A stretch of DNA of 64,000 nucleotides. Source: an uncultured Halomonas sp. Its GTDB lineage: Bacteria > Pseudomonadota > Gammaproteobacteria > Pseudomonadales > Halomonadaceae. Both the position numbers and the translations under genes were made by a program. Of this stretch, positions 53,731 through 63,343 are shown one piece after another (the first letter of the stretch is position 1; every line of letters begins with the position of its first letter). The notes below the pieces were generated by a model, which saw only the letters and a list, made by a program, of their open reading frames with translations, did not search any database and was not told where the DNA came from. The stretch spans positions 60,106 through 124,105 of the forward strand of contig NZ_CANMTQ010000012.1 in NCBI RefSeq assembly GCF_947500835.1, written 5' to 3'.

Positions 53731-54996
53731 ATGAAACGTCGCCGCATTGGAATCATCGTTCTTGTCGTATTCGTGGTGCTGGGTATCGCAGCCTTTGCCT
53801 TGACTTGGCGCCCGGAAATACCTGCAGTGGCCGAGAACGATCAGCCTGACGTGGATCGTGCCCTGGTATCTCGGGGTTACGTGCTGGCAGAGCTTGGCAA
53901 CTGCTCCAGCTGCCACACTGCTAAGAGCGGTCAGCCCTACGCGGGCGGACGCGCCATGCCGACACCCTTTGGTACGATTCACGCCACCAATATCACACCT
54001 GATCGTGAAACCGGCATTGGTTCTTGGTCGATCGATGCTTTTACCCGGGCCATGCGTGAAGGTATCGATCGCGAAGGTAAGCATCTCTACCCGGCGTTTC
54101 CCTACAATCATTTCACCAAAGCAAGCGATGAGGACCTTCGCGCCCTTTACGCCTTTTTGCACGCTCTTCCCGCGGTGAAGCACGACGTAGACGCAAACGA
54201 CCTGGCGTTCCCCTTCAACATTCGCGCCCTGGTGGCAGGATGGAACCTGCTGTTTCTCGATACCGAGCGGCTCGATCCCGTGGCGGATCAAAGCGAACAG
54301 TGGAATCGCGGGCGCTATCTGGTGGAAGGACTGTCCCATTGCGGAGCGTGCCATACGCCTCGCAATATAATGGGCGCCGAAAAGTCCTCGGAGAAATACC
54401 AGGGCGCGATGATCGACGGCTGGTACGCTCCACCCCTGAGCGGCGAAAACGCGCGCCCCTGGAACGTGGATCAGCTCAGCCACTATCTCGCCGACGGCTT
54501 CCAGCAGGATCACGGTGCCGCTGCCGGCCCGATGGCAGAAACAACGCTCAACCTGGATCAGGCGTCGCCCTCCGACGTGAAGGCCATCGCCGTCTATACC
54601 GCAAGTCTGAGTGACGGCAACGAACAAGCAATCACGCCTATCGACAACCAGGACATCGACGTGTCCTCCGCAACGCGGAATCTCTGGGTCGGCTCCTGTG
54701 CAAACTGTCATGAGCAAGGCGCCGGCGTCGGCCCCTCGAAAGCGCTGCCCTTGTCCATCAGCACATCCGTTCGTCAATCGAGTCCGGTAAACACGGTGCG
54801 TACCATCCTGGATGGCATAGAAGCCTACCGTGACGACGGCGGCCCCTACATGCCGGCGTTCAGCGATATCCTGAGAGACGATGAGATAGCAGAACTGAGC
54901 CAGTATCTACGTCGCCGTTACTCCGACGGGACACAGTGGAGCGGGGTTGAGGATGCAATTTCGAAGGCGCGTTCCAGCGCAAGCGAAAAGGAATAA
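53731..54996 (+). CDS. membrane-anchored triheme cytochrome c, electron acceptor of a dehydrogenase
   Basis: 421 residues: an N-terminal membrane anchor (about 7-25), then three c-type heme domains with CSSCH (about 58), CGACH (about 204) and CANCH (about 323). The layout is that of the cytochrome subunits of gluconate/alcohol/aldehyde dehydrogenases in the periplasm, which pass electrons to the quinone pool or oxidases. It is followed 3 bases later by the [2Fe-2S] and molybdopterin subunits and so is the likely redox partner of that enzyme. There is only a 55-base gap after liuE and no terminator, so partial read-through from the liu operon is possible. Confidence 0.92.
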   Translation: MKRRRIGIIVLVVFVVLGIAAFALTWRPEIPAVAENDQPDVDRALVSRGYVLAELGNCSSCHTAKSGQPYAGGRAMPTPFGTIHATNITPDRETGIGSWSIDAFTRAMREGIDREGKHLYPAFPYNHFTKASDEDLRALYAFLHALPAVKHDVDANDLAFPFNIRALVAGWNLLFLDTERLDPVADQSEQWNRGRYLVEGLSHCGACHTPRNIMGAEKSSEKYQGAMIDGWYAPPLSGENARPWNVDQLSHYLADGFQQDHGAAAGPMAETTLNLDQASPSDVKAIAVYTASLSDGNEQAITPIDNQDIDVSSATRNLWVGSCANCHEQGAGVGPSKALPLSISTSVRQSSPVNTVRTILDGIEAYRDDGGPYMPAFSDILRDDEIAELSQYLRRRYSDGTQWSGVEDAISKARSSASEKE

Positions 54997-54999
54997 AGA

Positions 55000-55455
55000 A
55001 TGAGCGTCAAGATCAAGGTCAACGGTACTGTTCACGACATCGATGGCGACCCCTCGATGCCGCTTCTTTATGCACTGCGGGACAATATCGGCCTGCGCGG
55101 CGCCAAGTTCGGCTGCGGGCTGGGTCAATGCGGCTCCTGCACGGTACATGTGGACGGGCGCGCCGTGTTTTCCTGTATCACACCAATCGCTGCGCTCGAA
55201 GGCCGATCCGTCACCACCACGGAAGGCCTGCTCGAAGACGGCCAGCCCAACAAGCTGCAGCAGGCTTTCATCGAGGAGCAGGCGGCCCAGTGCGGCTACT
55301 GCATCGCCGGCATGGTAATGCGCGCTCAGCACCTGCTGAATCAAAATCCTGATCCATCGGATGAAGAAATTCTTGCTGGGTTGCAGCCGAATCTGTGCCG
55401 CTGTGGTACCCACGCCGCCATTCTGCGCGCCGTCAAGCGCGCCGCCAGAACCTAG
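55000..55455 (+). CDS. [2Fe-2S] small subunit of a molybdenum hydroxylase (IorA-like)
   Basis: 151-residue iron-sulfur protein of the xanthine-oxidase family. The plant-ferredoxin-type cluster uses the Cys residues of FGCGLGQCGSC and the later FSC; the C-terminal helical cluster uses CGYC and CRC. It transfers electrons from the molybdopterin subunit toward the cytochrome c. Isoquinoline 1-oxidoreductase alpha is the nearest family by look; the substrate could be an aldehyde or N-heterocycle. RBS AAAGGAA lies just before the ATG within the preceding stop region. Confidence 0.93.
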   Translation: MSVKIKVNGTVHDIDGDPSMPLLYALRDNIGLRGAKFGCGLGQCGSCTVHVDGRAVFSCITPIAALEGRSVTTTEGLLEDGQPNKLQQAFIEEQAAQCGYCIAGMVMRAQHLLNQNPDPSDEEILAGLQPNLCRCGTHAAILRAVKRAART

Positions 55456-55468
55456 GGAGCACACCGCC

Positions 55469-57696
55469 ATGACCCACACTCCCGCATTCTCGCGACGCAC
55501 GTTCTTGAAAGGCGCCGGCGGACTGATCGTGACCTTTTCACTGCTGGGCAAGGTCGTGTCCGCCCAAGAAGCCGAGCGTGATCTCAAGACCGGCACCCTA
55601 AAATCCGTCGAGGACGGTGTCGTCGAGTCCTATCTTGCCATCGACAAGGACGGCAAGGTTACCGTCTACAGCGGCAAGATCGATTTCGGCACCGGCGTGC
55701 GCACAGGGCTTGCCCAGATTGCCGCGGAAGAACTGTCCGTGCCCTTGGACGACGTCACGGTGATCGAAGGCGACACAGCGCTGACGCCGGATCAGGGGCC
55801 TACCTACGGCTCGCTTTCCATTCAAGAAGCGGGGCAGAATCTGCGCCTTGCCGCCGCCACGGCCAGGGAAGCGCTTCTTTCTGCCGCAGCGAAGCGTCTG
55901 AACGCTGCGCAAGACGACCTGAGAATCAGTAATGGCATTATCGAAGCAAGCCAGGATCAGAACAAACGCCTGAGCTACGGCGAGTTGGTCGACGCAGAGC
56001 GGTTCTCCCTGAAGGTGAACGAAGACGTTGTACTGAAAGACCCGGCTAAATACACCATCGTTGGCCAATCCATCATTCGCCGGGGGCTGCCGGGCAAGAT
56101 CACCGGCGACTTCGTCTACATGCAGGATCTGCGCGTACCTGACATGGCCTACGGCGTCGTCGTGCGCCCACCCGCCGTTCAGGCCACCCTGGAAGCGGTA
56201 GACGAAGACTCGCTTGCTCATCTAGCGGACGTGGTCCAGATCGTGCGCAGGGGCAATTTTCTCGGCATCGTCACCGAAAGCGAATGGTCCGCGGTGCGGG
56301 CCGGTCGCGAGATCAAGGCGACCTGGTCGACACAGAGTCACTCCCGGAACAGGGCAAGCTCTGGGAGCATGTAAGGAACACCAAGATCGTCAAGGACGAT
56401 GTCACCAGCGATATCGGCAACGTCGATGAAGCACTCGAGGGTTCCGGCCGTACCATCAAGGCAACCTACGACTTCGCCCTGCATACCCACGGCTCCATCG
56501 GACCCTCCTGCGCGATCGCTGATTTCAGTAATGGCAAGCTCGTGAGCTGGTCCTCTTCCCAGGCCACTCACCGCCTGCGTGGCCAGCTCTCCGACATGTT
56601 TTCGATTCCTGCAGAAGACGTACGCTGCATCTATCTCGAAGGCGCAGGCTGTTATGGGCGCAACGGCCACGAGGATGCGGCGGCGGATGCGGCACTGTTG
56701 TCCCGAGAAGTCGGCCGCCCGGTACGGGTCCAGTGGATGCGCCATGACGAACATGGCTGGGATCCCAAGGGCCCGCCGACCTTGATCGACCTGCAGGCAA
56801 GGATAGACGATCAGAATCAAGTAAGCGCGTGGCAATCAGCATTCTTCATCCCCCAGGGCGCCGGCGGACGGGTAGCACTTCTGCCGGCAAACCTGGCGGA
56901 CTTGCCCACTATTCAGGAATTGAACCCTGGGGGCATCACCAATGATTCCGCGATCCCCTATCAGTTCCCCAATGTACGCACGACCTGTCATCGGCTCGAG
57001 ACTACGCCCCTGCGTCCTTCCTGGATTCGCGCGCCGGGGCGAATGCAGAATACCTTTGCCAACGAAGCGTTTATGGATGAAGTCGCCGCGGAACTCAAGA
57101 TCGACCCTATCGAGTTTCGTCGCCAGCAGATCGCCCCGGATGACCAGCGCGGGCACGAGATCCTCGATCGTCTGGAAAAACTGGCGAAATGGGAAAAGCG
57201 CGCGTCTCCTGGACAGGATTCCGGCGAGAGGATGCTTTTTGGCCGGGGCGCTGCCTATGTGAAGTATGAGCTCAAGCGTACCTATGTCGGCGCGGTAGCG
57301 GAGGTCGAGGTGGATCGCTTTTCCGGCAAGATACACGTCAAACGCTTTTATGTAGTACATGACTGCGGCCAGATCATCAATCCGGCTTCCGTGCGTTCTC
57401 AGATCGAAGGCAATGTCATCCAGACAACGAGCCGTACCCTTAAAGAGGAGCTGACCTTCGATCGCAAGAGGGTCACGAGCCTTGACTGGGCCACCTACCC
57501 GATCCTGCGCTTCAAGGAGGTGCCCGAGGTGGTCATCGAGCTGATCGATCGTCCGGAAGAAGAGCCCTGGGGGGTAGGCGAACCTTCCTCAGCCATCGTG
57601 TCCGCCTGTATTTCCAATGCGGTATTCGATGCAATCGGGACGAAAATGCGCTCCGTGCCGTTTAAGCCGGAAAAAGTGCGCGCAGCGCTTTCCTGA
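55469..57696 (+). pseudogene. molybdopterin-binding large subunit (IorB-like), split by a one-base frameshift
   Basis: About 740 residues in two frames. The first part starts with a Tat signal (SRRTFLKGAGGLIVTFSL) and reads to ...REIKATWS; the homologous sequence continues one frame over as DTESLPEQGKLWEHVRNTKI. A single base appears missing near 56330. The second part contains the remaining cofactor-binding regions and ends EPWGVGEPSSAIVSACISNA, with the active-site Glu in the VGEP motif. Frames stop at 56374 and (second part) 57696. If real, the enzyme is inactive or is rescued by recoding; a sequencing error is an equally simple explanation. It is exported by Tat to work with the cytochrome and [2Fe-2S] subunits. 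Substrate unknown. Confidence 0.88.
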
Positions 57697-57709
57697 ATAT
57701 AAAGGCAGT

Positions 57710-57734
57710 CACGATGACAGCCTCAGTCATCGTG
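57710..57734. other. stem-loop between convergent genes
   Basis: A perfect 9-bp stem (CACGATGAC / GTCATCGTG) with a 7-base loop, 13 bases after the stop of the molybdopterin subunit. It has no T-run on the plus strand. It may end transcription or protect the 3' end. Confidence 0.5.
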
Positions 57735-57768
57735 GTGCTGCAAGCATCTGCAAGAGCATATATTTTCG

Positions 57769-58368
57769 CTAAACTCTGGCCACGGCCAAGCACGATGCTC
57801 GGCTGCCATGATGGGATAAGAAGACAAACTCCTCCAGCTCAAGGCCAGCGGCGCGAAGCTGAGCCTTGAACGCCTCTTCGTAGGTCACGCGGCCGAAATC
57901 GATGCTCGTTACTCGCTTGAGTACGGGCTTGAAGCGCTCCATCCAGCGAGAAGGCTGCTTTTGAATGGTTTGGGTGAAAAATATCTGCCCACCCGGGCGC
58001 AAGAGCTTAAGGCAATGGCGCAACGCCCGATCGGGTTCGGGCAGCAGCATGAAGCTCGCCGAGAAGTAAACGGCATCATACGGCCCGCCATGATGATCGT
58101 AGACCGATTCGAGTCGCACTTCCGTGTAGTCAGCCAGTGAGGAGGCTTCCAGCCTTCGCCTGGCGCTATCCATGTAGTCGGCATCTATATCGATGCCCGT
58201 CACATGCAGGCGTTTACGCTTGACCATCTCGGCATTGGCGACCAATGCGCCCGCCGTGCCGATACCCACATCCAGCACGGCGGCGCCCTCGGGTACGCGC
58301 TCTAGTACCTGCGCGTACCAGCGGGAGGTGAGCTTGAGGATAAGGGTGTCGTATATGAAGCTGCGCAT
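57769..58368 (-). CDS. class I SAM-dependent methyltransferase
   Basis: 199-residue methyltransferase with the SAM-binding motif VLDVGIGTAGALVAN and following GIDIDADYM acid loop, and the RPGGQIFFTQT post-motif. The acceptor is unknown; small single-domain enzymes of this kind can act on small molecules or lipids. Two adjacent ATGs exist; 58368 has GGGAG at better spacing. It starts 17 bases downstream of the GMC oxidoreductase stop in the same direction, so the two genes likely share a transcript. Confidence 0.88.
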   Translation of the reverse strand: MRSFIYDTLILKLTSRWYAQVLERVPEGAAVLDVGIGTAGALVANAEMVKRKRLHVTGIDIDADYMDSARRRLEASSLADYTEVRLESVYDHHGGPYDAVYFSASFMLLPEPDRALRHCLKLLRPGGQIFFTQTIQKQPSRWMERFKPVLKRVTSIDFGRVTYEEAFKAQLRAAGLELEEFVFLSHHGSRASCLAVARV

Positions 58369-58385
58369 CATGGCTCCCTGCACTG

Positions 58386-60065
58386 TTATTCCCCCGAAAT
58401 GATCCAGCGCGCGGCCTTTTCTGCGATCATCAGGGTGGGCGAGTTGGTGTTGCCGCTGGTGATCGTCGGCATGATGCTGGCATCGACTACCCGAAGACCT
58501 TGAATGCCCCGCACCTTGAGCCGCGAATCGAGTACCGCGAAAGGATCGTCGTCACGGCCCATCTTCACCGTGCCCACCGGATGAAAGATGGTGCTGGCGA
58601 TATCGCCGGCAAGCCGGGTCAGTTCCTCGTCGGTTTGATACTGAACGCCTGGGCGCCACTCCTCGGGCTGGTACTGCGCCAGAGCCGGCTGAGCTACGAT
58701 CTCGCGCACCTGACGCAAACTGGCCGCCGCTACCTGGCGATCCTCATCGGTGCTGAGATAATTCGGCGCAATGAGCGGTGGATCATCAAAGCGGTTTGAG
58801 CGAATCCGCACCGAACCGCGGCTGGTCGGGTCAAGATTGCACACGCTTGCGGTAAAGGCAGGAAACCTGTGCAGTTCTTCACCGAAGGCCTCCAGGCTGA
58901 GGGGCTGGACATGGTACTCCAGATTGGCGTGAGGAAGACTTGGATCGGAGCGGGTAAAGGCGCCAAGCTGACTTGGAGCCATGCTCATCGGCCCGGTTCG
59001 GCGCAGCAGGTATTCAAGACCGATTTTGACCTTTCCGAACAGGCTGCTGGTGAGCACATTGAGCGTCTTTACACCCCGTACCTTGAACACGGTGCGGATC
59101 TGTAGATGATCCTGAAGGTTCTCGCCAACCCCCGGGGCGTCCTGCACCACCGCGATGCCCTGCTCCTCGAGCAGCGCTGCCGGACCGACACCGGAAAGCT
59201 GCAGAATCTGCGGCGAACCGATGGCGCCAGCGGAAAGAATGACTTCCTTGTCGGCGCGAACGGTTGTCGTCTCGCCACTTTTACCACTCCTGCTACCTCG
59301 GCGCAGGACGGCACCCACGCAGCGCGTACCGCCCTCTTCCGTTGCGTCGAATACCAGGCGCTCGACCTGGGCACCGGTCCAGACGGTCAGATTCGACCTA
59401 TCCTTGACCGGGCGCAGGAACGCCTTCGAGGTGTTCCAGCGCCAGCCGGAACGCTGGTTGACCTCGAAATAGCCCACCCCGGCATTGTCCCCGGTGTTGA
59501 AGTCCTCGGTGCGTTCGAAACCTGCCTGACCAGCGGCCTTGGCAAACGCTTCAAGAATTTCCCAGCTCAGGCGTTGCTTCTCGACTCGCCACTCGCCGCC
59601 GTTACCATGCACCTGCGCAAAGCGGTCGCCAGTCTTCGTCTCGGGAGTAGCGCCGTCATCGAGCCGATAATGATCTTCATGGGCCATGAAATCCGGCAGC
59701 GAGTTTTGCCAATTCCAGGCGTCATCACCGGTGAGTTCCGCCCACTGATCGTAGTCCCGGGCCTGGCCGCGCATGTAGATCATGCCGTTGATGGAAGAGC
59801 AACCGCCCAGGGTCTTGCCGCGGGGATAGCGCAATGAACGCCCATTGAGCCCCGCATCGGGCTCGGTCTGATAAAGCCAGTCGGTGCGCGGGTTGCCGAT
59901 GCAGTAGAGATACCCCACGGGAATGTGAATCCAGTGGTAGTTGTCTTTCTGGCCGGCCTCAAGCAGTAGAACTCGCTTCGAGGAGTCCCTGCTCAGGCGA
60001 TTGGCCAGCAGGCAACCGGCGGTACCGGCCCCGACGATGATGTAATCGAAAGCGTCTCGAGACAT
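58386..60065 (-). CDS. GMC-family FAD oxidoreductase (choline/alcohol dehydrogenase-like)
   Basis: 559-residue flavoprotein. N-terminal FAD loop DYIIVGAGTAGCLLANRLS, GMC signature 1 near YPRGKTLGGCSSINGMIYMR, and signature 2 GAIGSPQILQLSGVGP. The catalytic His sits in IFHPVGTVKMG and the partner Asn in SGNTNSPT. It probably oxidises an alcohol; choline dehydrogenase BetA is related, but the betaine operon (betI, betB) is absent here, so choline is not assumed. RBS GGAGGA precedes the ATG. It is upstream of the methyltransferase and 85 bases downstream of the OsmC-YcaO gene. Confidence 0.92.
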   Translation of the reverse strand: MSRDAFDYIIVGAGTAGCLLANRLSRDSSKRVLLLEAGQKDNYHWIHIPVGYLYCIGNPRTDWLYQTEPDAGLNGRSLRYPRGKTLGGCSSINGMIYMRGQARDYDQWAELTGDDAWNWQNSLPDFMAHEDHYRLDDGATPETKTGDRFAQVHGNGGEWRVEKQRLSWEILEAFAKAAGQAGFERTEDFNTGDNAGVGYFEVNQRSGWRWNTSKAFLRPVKDRSNLTVWTGAQVERLVFDATEEGGTRCVGAVLRRGSRSGKSGETTTVRADKEVILSAGAIGSPQILQLSGVGPAALLEEQGIAVVQDAPGVGENLQDHLQIRTVFKVRGVKTLNVLTSSLFGKVKIGLEYLLRRTGPMSMAPSQLGAFTRSDPSLPHANLEYHVQPLSLEAFGEELHRFPAFTASVCNLDPTSRGSVRIRSNRFDDPPLIAPNYLSTDEDRQVAAASLRQVREIVAQPALAQYQPEEWRPGVQYQTDEELTRLAGDIASTIFHPVGTVKMGRDDDPFAVLDSRLKVRGIQGLRVVDASIMPTITSGNTNSPTLMIAEKAARWIISGE

Positions 60066-60091
60066 GGCGTTGTCCTCCGTCAGCGGGACGC

Positions 60092-60115
60092 CCCGAGTCA
60101 GGCGACTGACTCGGG
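60092..60115. other. stem-loop between YcaO and GMC genes
   Basis: A perfect 9-bp stem (CCCGAGTCA / TGACTCGGG) with a six-base loop, 36 bases downstream of the YcaO gene stop on the minus strand. No T-run follows on either strand, so it may be an attenuating or RNA-stabilising hairpin, not a classic terminator. Confidence 0.5.
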
Positions 60116-60150
60116 AGTATTGTTATTGAGAACGAATGAAGGCTGTTGGC

Positions 60151-62340
60151 TTACTGTTTTGCAGCCCAAGCCGCCCGTGCCGCGTGCAGCTTCTTGTAGC
60201 TTTCGATCAGCCGCTGGTGTCTTTCCACCCCTTCCAGCTTCATGCTGGTGGGGGTCAGGCCAGAAAAGCGCACCTCGCCATTCACCGAACCCACCACGGC
60301 CTCCATGGTCTCGTTGCCGAACATGCGCCTCAGGTTGTAAAGGTAGTCGTCCAGCGCCAGCTCGTCGTCCAGGGTGATTTCCAGCACCGCCTGCATCGCC
60401 TGATAGAAAAGCCCCCGGGCGACGGTGTTGTCGTTGAACTGCAGGAACATCTCGACCCGCTCCAGCGCTTCCTCGAACTGCTTGAGCGCCAGAGCGATCA
60501 GCAGTTTCAGCTCCAGGATGGTGAGCTCGGACCACACGGTGTTGTCGTCGAACTCGATGCCGATCAGGGTTACGATCTTCATCTGCTCGTCGAGTTCGCT
60601 CTCCTCCAGACGCTCGAGCAGCGCGGCCAACTGCGTATCATCGAGTGAATGCAGGTTGAGGATGTCCTCACGGAAAGCCAGCGCCATGTTGGTGTTGTCC
60701 CAGACCAGATCCTCCACGGGATACACCTCGGAATACCCCGGCACCAGGATACGGCACACCGGCGCGCCCAGATCCTCATGAACGGCCATGTAGGCTTCCA
60801 GCCCCATCTCCTCGAGAATGCCGAACAGCGCTGCAGCCTCTTCCTCGTTGGTGCCCGAGAAGTCCCACTCGCAGAACGCGACGTCTTGTTTGGCACTGAA
60901 GAAGCGCCAGGAAACCACCCCGGAGGAGTCGATGAAGTGTTCGACGTAGTTGTTGGGCTCGGACACCGCCTGGGAATTGAAGGTAGGCGGCGGCAGATCG
61001 TTCAGGCCCTCGAAGCTGCGCCCCTGCAGCAGCTCGGTGAGACTGCGCTCGATCGCTACCTGAAGGCTCGGGTGCGCGCCGAAACAAGCAAAGACGCCGC
61101 CGGTCTTCGGGTTCATCACGGTAACGGAGACCACCGGGAACCGCCCGCCAAGAGAGGCATCCTTGACCAGCACCGGAAAACCCTGGGCTTCCACCGCTTC
61201 GATGCCCTCAACAATCTCGGGATATTTTGCCAGCACCACCGGGGGCACGTCGGGTAGCGTGATCTCTTCTTCGATGATCTGCTTCTTCACCGCCCGCTCG
61301 AAGATCTCCGACAGGCACTGCACCTGGGCCTCGGCCAGGGTGTTGCCGGCACTCATGCCGTTGCTGAGATAGAGGTTCTCGATCAAATTGGAAGGGAAAT
61401 ACACCGTCTCGCCGTCGGATTGGCGCACAAACGGCAAGGAGACGATGCCGCGGGCCGTCTTGCCGGAATTGGTATCAAACAGATGCGAGCCACGCAGCTC
61501 CCCGTCGGGATCAAAAATCGCCCGGCAATGATCATCCAATATGCCCGCCGGCAGTTCATCGTTTGGCCCGGGCTGGAACCACTCCTCGTTGGGATAGTGA
61601 ACGAAGGCGCTATTGGCGATCTCCTCGCCGAAGAACTGATCGTTGTAGAAGAAGTTGCAGCTCAGGCGCTCGAGGAACTCGCCCAGCGCCGAGCACAGCG
61701 CGGCCTCCTTGGTGGCGCCCTTGCCGTTGGTGAAGCACAGTGGCGATGCGGCATCGCGAATATGCAGCGACCACACGTGGGGCACGATGTTGCGCCAGGA
61801 GGCGATCTCGATCTTCATGCCAAGCGCCTCGAGCATCGCCGTCATGTTGGCGATGGTCTGCTCCAGGGGCAGGTCCTTGCCCTCAATCCAGGTGTCTTCG
61901 CCCTCCACGGTGCCACTCATCAGCAGCGCCTGGGCGTCCTCGTCGATGTTATCGACCACTTCGATCTGGAACTCCGGGTTGTTCTGGATCACCCGCTTTA
62001 CCGAACAGCGCTCGATGGAACGTAAGATACCGGTGCGATCCTTCTCAGAGAGATCCGCCGGCAGCTCGATCTGGATTCTGAAGATCTGGTTGTAGCGGTT
62101 CTCCGGGTCGACGATGTTGTTCTGGGACAGCCGGATGTTCTCGGTGGGAATGTCCCGGGCGTTGCAATAGACCCGCACGAAGTAGGCGGCACACAGCGCC
62201 GAAGACGCCAGGAAGTAGTCGAACGGCCCCGGCGCGGAGCCGTCGCCCTTGTAGCGGATCGGTTGATCGGTGATGACGGTGAAGTCGTCGAACCTGGCTT
62301 CCTGGCGCAGGTTGTCGAGATAGTTGACCTTGATTTCCAT
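60151..62340 (-). CDS. ycaO: OsmC-YcaO domain protein
   Basis: 729 residues. The first 130 resemble OsmC-type peroxidase-fold domains (GDGSAPGPFDYFLASSALCA with a Cys, YFVRVYCNA). A YcaO domain (about 160-570) follows, with the ATP-binding acidic residues in TKEAALCSALGEFLERLSCN and AEAQVQCLSEIFERAVK and the RSLTELLQGR helix. The C-terminal 150 residues are helical and TPR-like. YcaO proteins activate peptide amides with ATP; the E. coli relative is linked to RimO-dependent S12 methylthiolation. No peptide natural-product genes are nearby, so a housekeeping or ribosome-linked role is more likely than azole synthesis. It is the first gene of a possible run with the GMC oxidoreductase. Confidence 0.93.
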   Translation of the reverse strand: MEIKVNYLDNLRQEARFDDFTVITDQPIRYKGDGSAPGPFDYFLASSALCAAYFVRVYCNARDIPTENIRLSQNNIVDPENRYNQIFRIQIELPADLSEKDRTGILRSIERCSVKRVIQNNPEFQIEVVDNIDEDAQALLMSGTVEGEDTWIEGKDLPLEQTIANMTAMLEALGMKIEIASWRNIVPHVWSLHIRDAASPLCFTNGKGATKEAALCSALGEFLERLSCNFFYNDQFFGEEIANSAFVHYPNEEWFQPGPNDELPAGILDDHCRAIFDPDGELRGSHLFDTNSGKTARGIVSLPFVRQSDGETVYFPSNLIENLYLSNGMSAGNTLAEAQVQCLSEIFERAVKKQIIEEEITLPDVPPVVLAKYPEIVEGIEAVEAQGFPVLVKDASLGGRFPVVSVTVMNPKTGGVFACFGAHPSLQVAIERSLTELLQGRSFEGLNDLPPPTFNSQAVSEPNNYVEHFIDSSGVVSWRFFSAKQDVAFCEWDFSGTNEEEAAALFGILEEMGLEAYMAVHEDLGAPVCRILVPGYSEVYPVEDLVWDNTNMALAFREDILNLHSLDDTQLAALLERLEESELDEQMKIVTLIGIEFDDNTVWSELTILELKLLIALALKQFEEALERVEMFLQFNDNTVARGLFYQAMQAVLEITLDDELALDDYLYNLRRMFGNETMEAVVGSVNGEVRFSGLTPTSMKLEGVERHQRLIESYKKLHAARAAWAAKQ

Positions 62341-62542
62341 GAAGAAGAGCCGGGTTGGTGACTGTCTGGGGCGCTATAGGCGAGTGGCCATCTATTATCC
62401 CGGTTTTGCCGCCCGGCGTCTTGGGTGGGGGTGAAAAATCGATATGGACGCCTTGGCTGCTCACACAATGGTCTGGAACCACAAAGCAGCGAAAATACGT
62501 TGCTATGCAGCCGATGGTTATGTTCTCCGCGACATGCTAGAT

Positions 62543-62570
62543 TGTGTATAGAAATGCTTAATTGTACACA
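62543..62570. promoter_or_regulatory. candidate VapB operator
   Basis: An inverted repeat TGTGTA (62543-62548)...TACACA (62565-62570) just before vapB, in an AT-rich promoter-like stretch. VapBC complexes commonly bind such repeats to autoregulate. Confidence 0.4.
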
Positions 62571-62580
62571 CAGGTGCATT

Positions 62581-62775
62581 ATGAGAACGAATATCGTCAT
62601 CGACGACCGGCTGATGGCCGAGGCATTGAAGGCTTCCGGCTGCGAAACCAAAAAAGAAGCCGTTGAGCAAGGTCTCAAACTTCTGGTTCAGCTTAGCAAG
62701 CAGCAGGAAATTCGAAAGCTGCGTGGCAAGGTCCAGTGGGAAGGCGACTTGGATGAAATGCGGAGTGCCAGATGA
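62581..62775 (+). CDS. vapB: VapB-type antitoxin (ribbon-helix-helix, DUF2191-like)
   Basis: 64-residue antitoxin starting MRTNIVIDDRLMAEALKASG, the short ribbon-helix-helix type that autoregulates its operon. A coiled, acidic C-terminus (VQWEGDLDEMR) would neutralise the toxin. It overlaps vapC by 4 bases (ATGA). The VapB of the module at 23.3 kb belongs to a different (AbrB-like) class, so the modules are independent. Confidence 0.94.
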   Translation: MRTNIVIDDRLMAEALKASGCETKKEAVEQGLKLLVQLSKQQEIRKLRGKVQWEGDLDEMRSAR

Positions 62776-63173
62776 TTCTGGTGGATACCAGCGTCTGGAT
62801 CGACTATTTCAACGGCGTCGAGAGTCCACAGACCAATCTATTGGATGCCTCGATAGTCGAGGGAGCTGTCGCCATCGGCGACCTTATATTTCTGGAGATT
62901 CTGCAGGGTATACGCGACGACAAACAGTACCGCCAAACCAGACAAAGCCTGCTCGCTCTAGATCAGTACGAAATGTTTGGCAAGGATATGGCGCTCAAGT
63001 GCGCCGAAAATTACCGGGCACTGCGCAAAAGAGGTATCACGATCAGGAAAACCGCTGATGTGATCATCGCGACATTCTGTATTGAGAAACAACTCCCTCT
63101 GCTGTTTCTAGATCGCGACTTTGTTCCCTTTGTTGAATACCTTGGGCTTGAGCCCGCCCTACGAAAAATATAA
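62772..63173 (+). CDS. vapC: VapC-type PIN-domain RNase toxin
   Basis: 133-residue PIN-domain toxin with intact acidic residues: Asp in ILVDTSVWIDYF, Glu in IFLEILQGI, Asp in RKTADVIIATFC and Asp in LFLDRDF. It pairs with the overlapping vapB. The RNA target is unknown. It lies in a small toxin-antitoxin patch next to a decayed yefM-yoeB module. Confidence 0.95.
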   Translation: MILVDTSVWIDYFNGVESPQTNLLDASIVEGAVAIGDLIFLEILQGIRDDKQYRQTRQSLLALDQYEMFGKDMALKCAENYRALRKRGITIRKTADVIIATFCIEKQLPLLFLDRDFVPFVEYLGLEPALRKI

Positions 63174-63247
63174 CCCCGAGCTTTGCGGCAGCGTTGGAAT
63201 CGCACAGCGCTGGAAAAAGCTGTCCGGTAATAGCGGCTGGTTATGCA

Positions 63248-63343
63248 TTATTCATAGCGGCTCCTAAGCCTGAGAACTTTCCCCACCCGCTCGTCATCGA
63301 GTACCTGGTAAACCAGACGATGCTGAATATTAGTACGGCGTGA
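63248..63343 (-). pseudogene. YoeB/RelE-family toxin C-terminal remnant
   Basis: Reading on the minus strand, 31 codons give SRRTNIQHRLVYQVLDDERV, then GKVLRLRSRYE and stop. This is the C-terminal third of a Txe/YoeB-type endoribonuclease (family pattern SRRI...HRLVYQV). The start and first two thirds are missing; it abuts the antitoxin remnant in a different frame, as if an internal deletion had joined the two genes. Confidence 0.75.

Noticed and set aside
53713..54777. 354-codon minus-strand frame opposite the triheme cytochrome
   Set aside because: The plus strand encodes three CxxCH heme sites; the antisense product has no domain pattern.
60092..60115. Treating the 9-bp stem as a rho-independent terminator
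   Set aside because: No T-tract follows on either strand, so it is listed only as a stem-loop.
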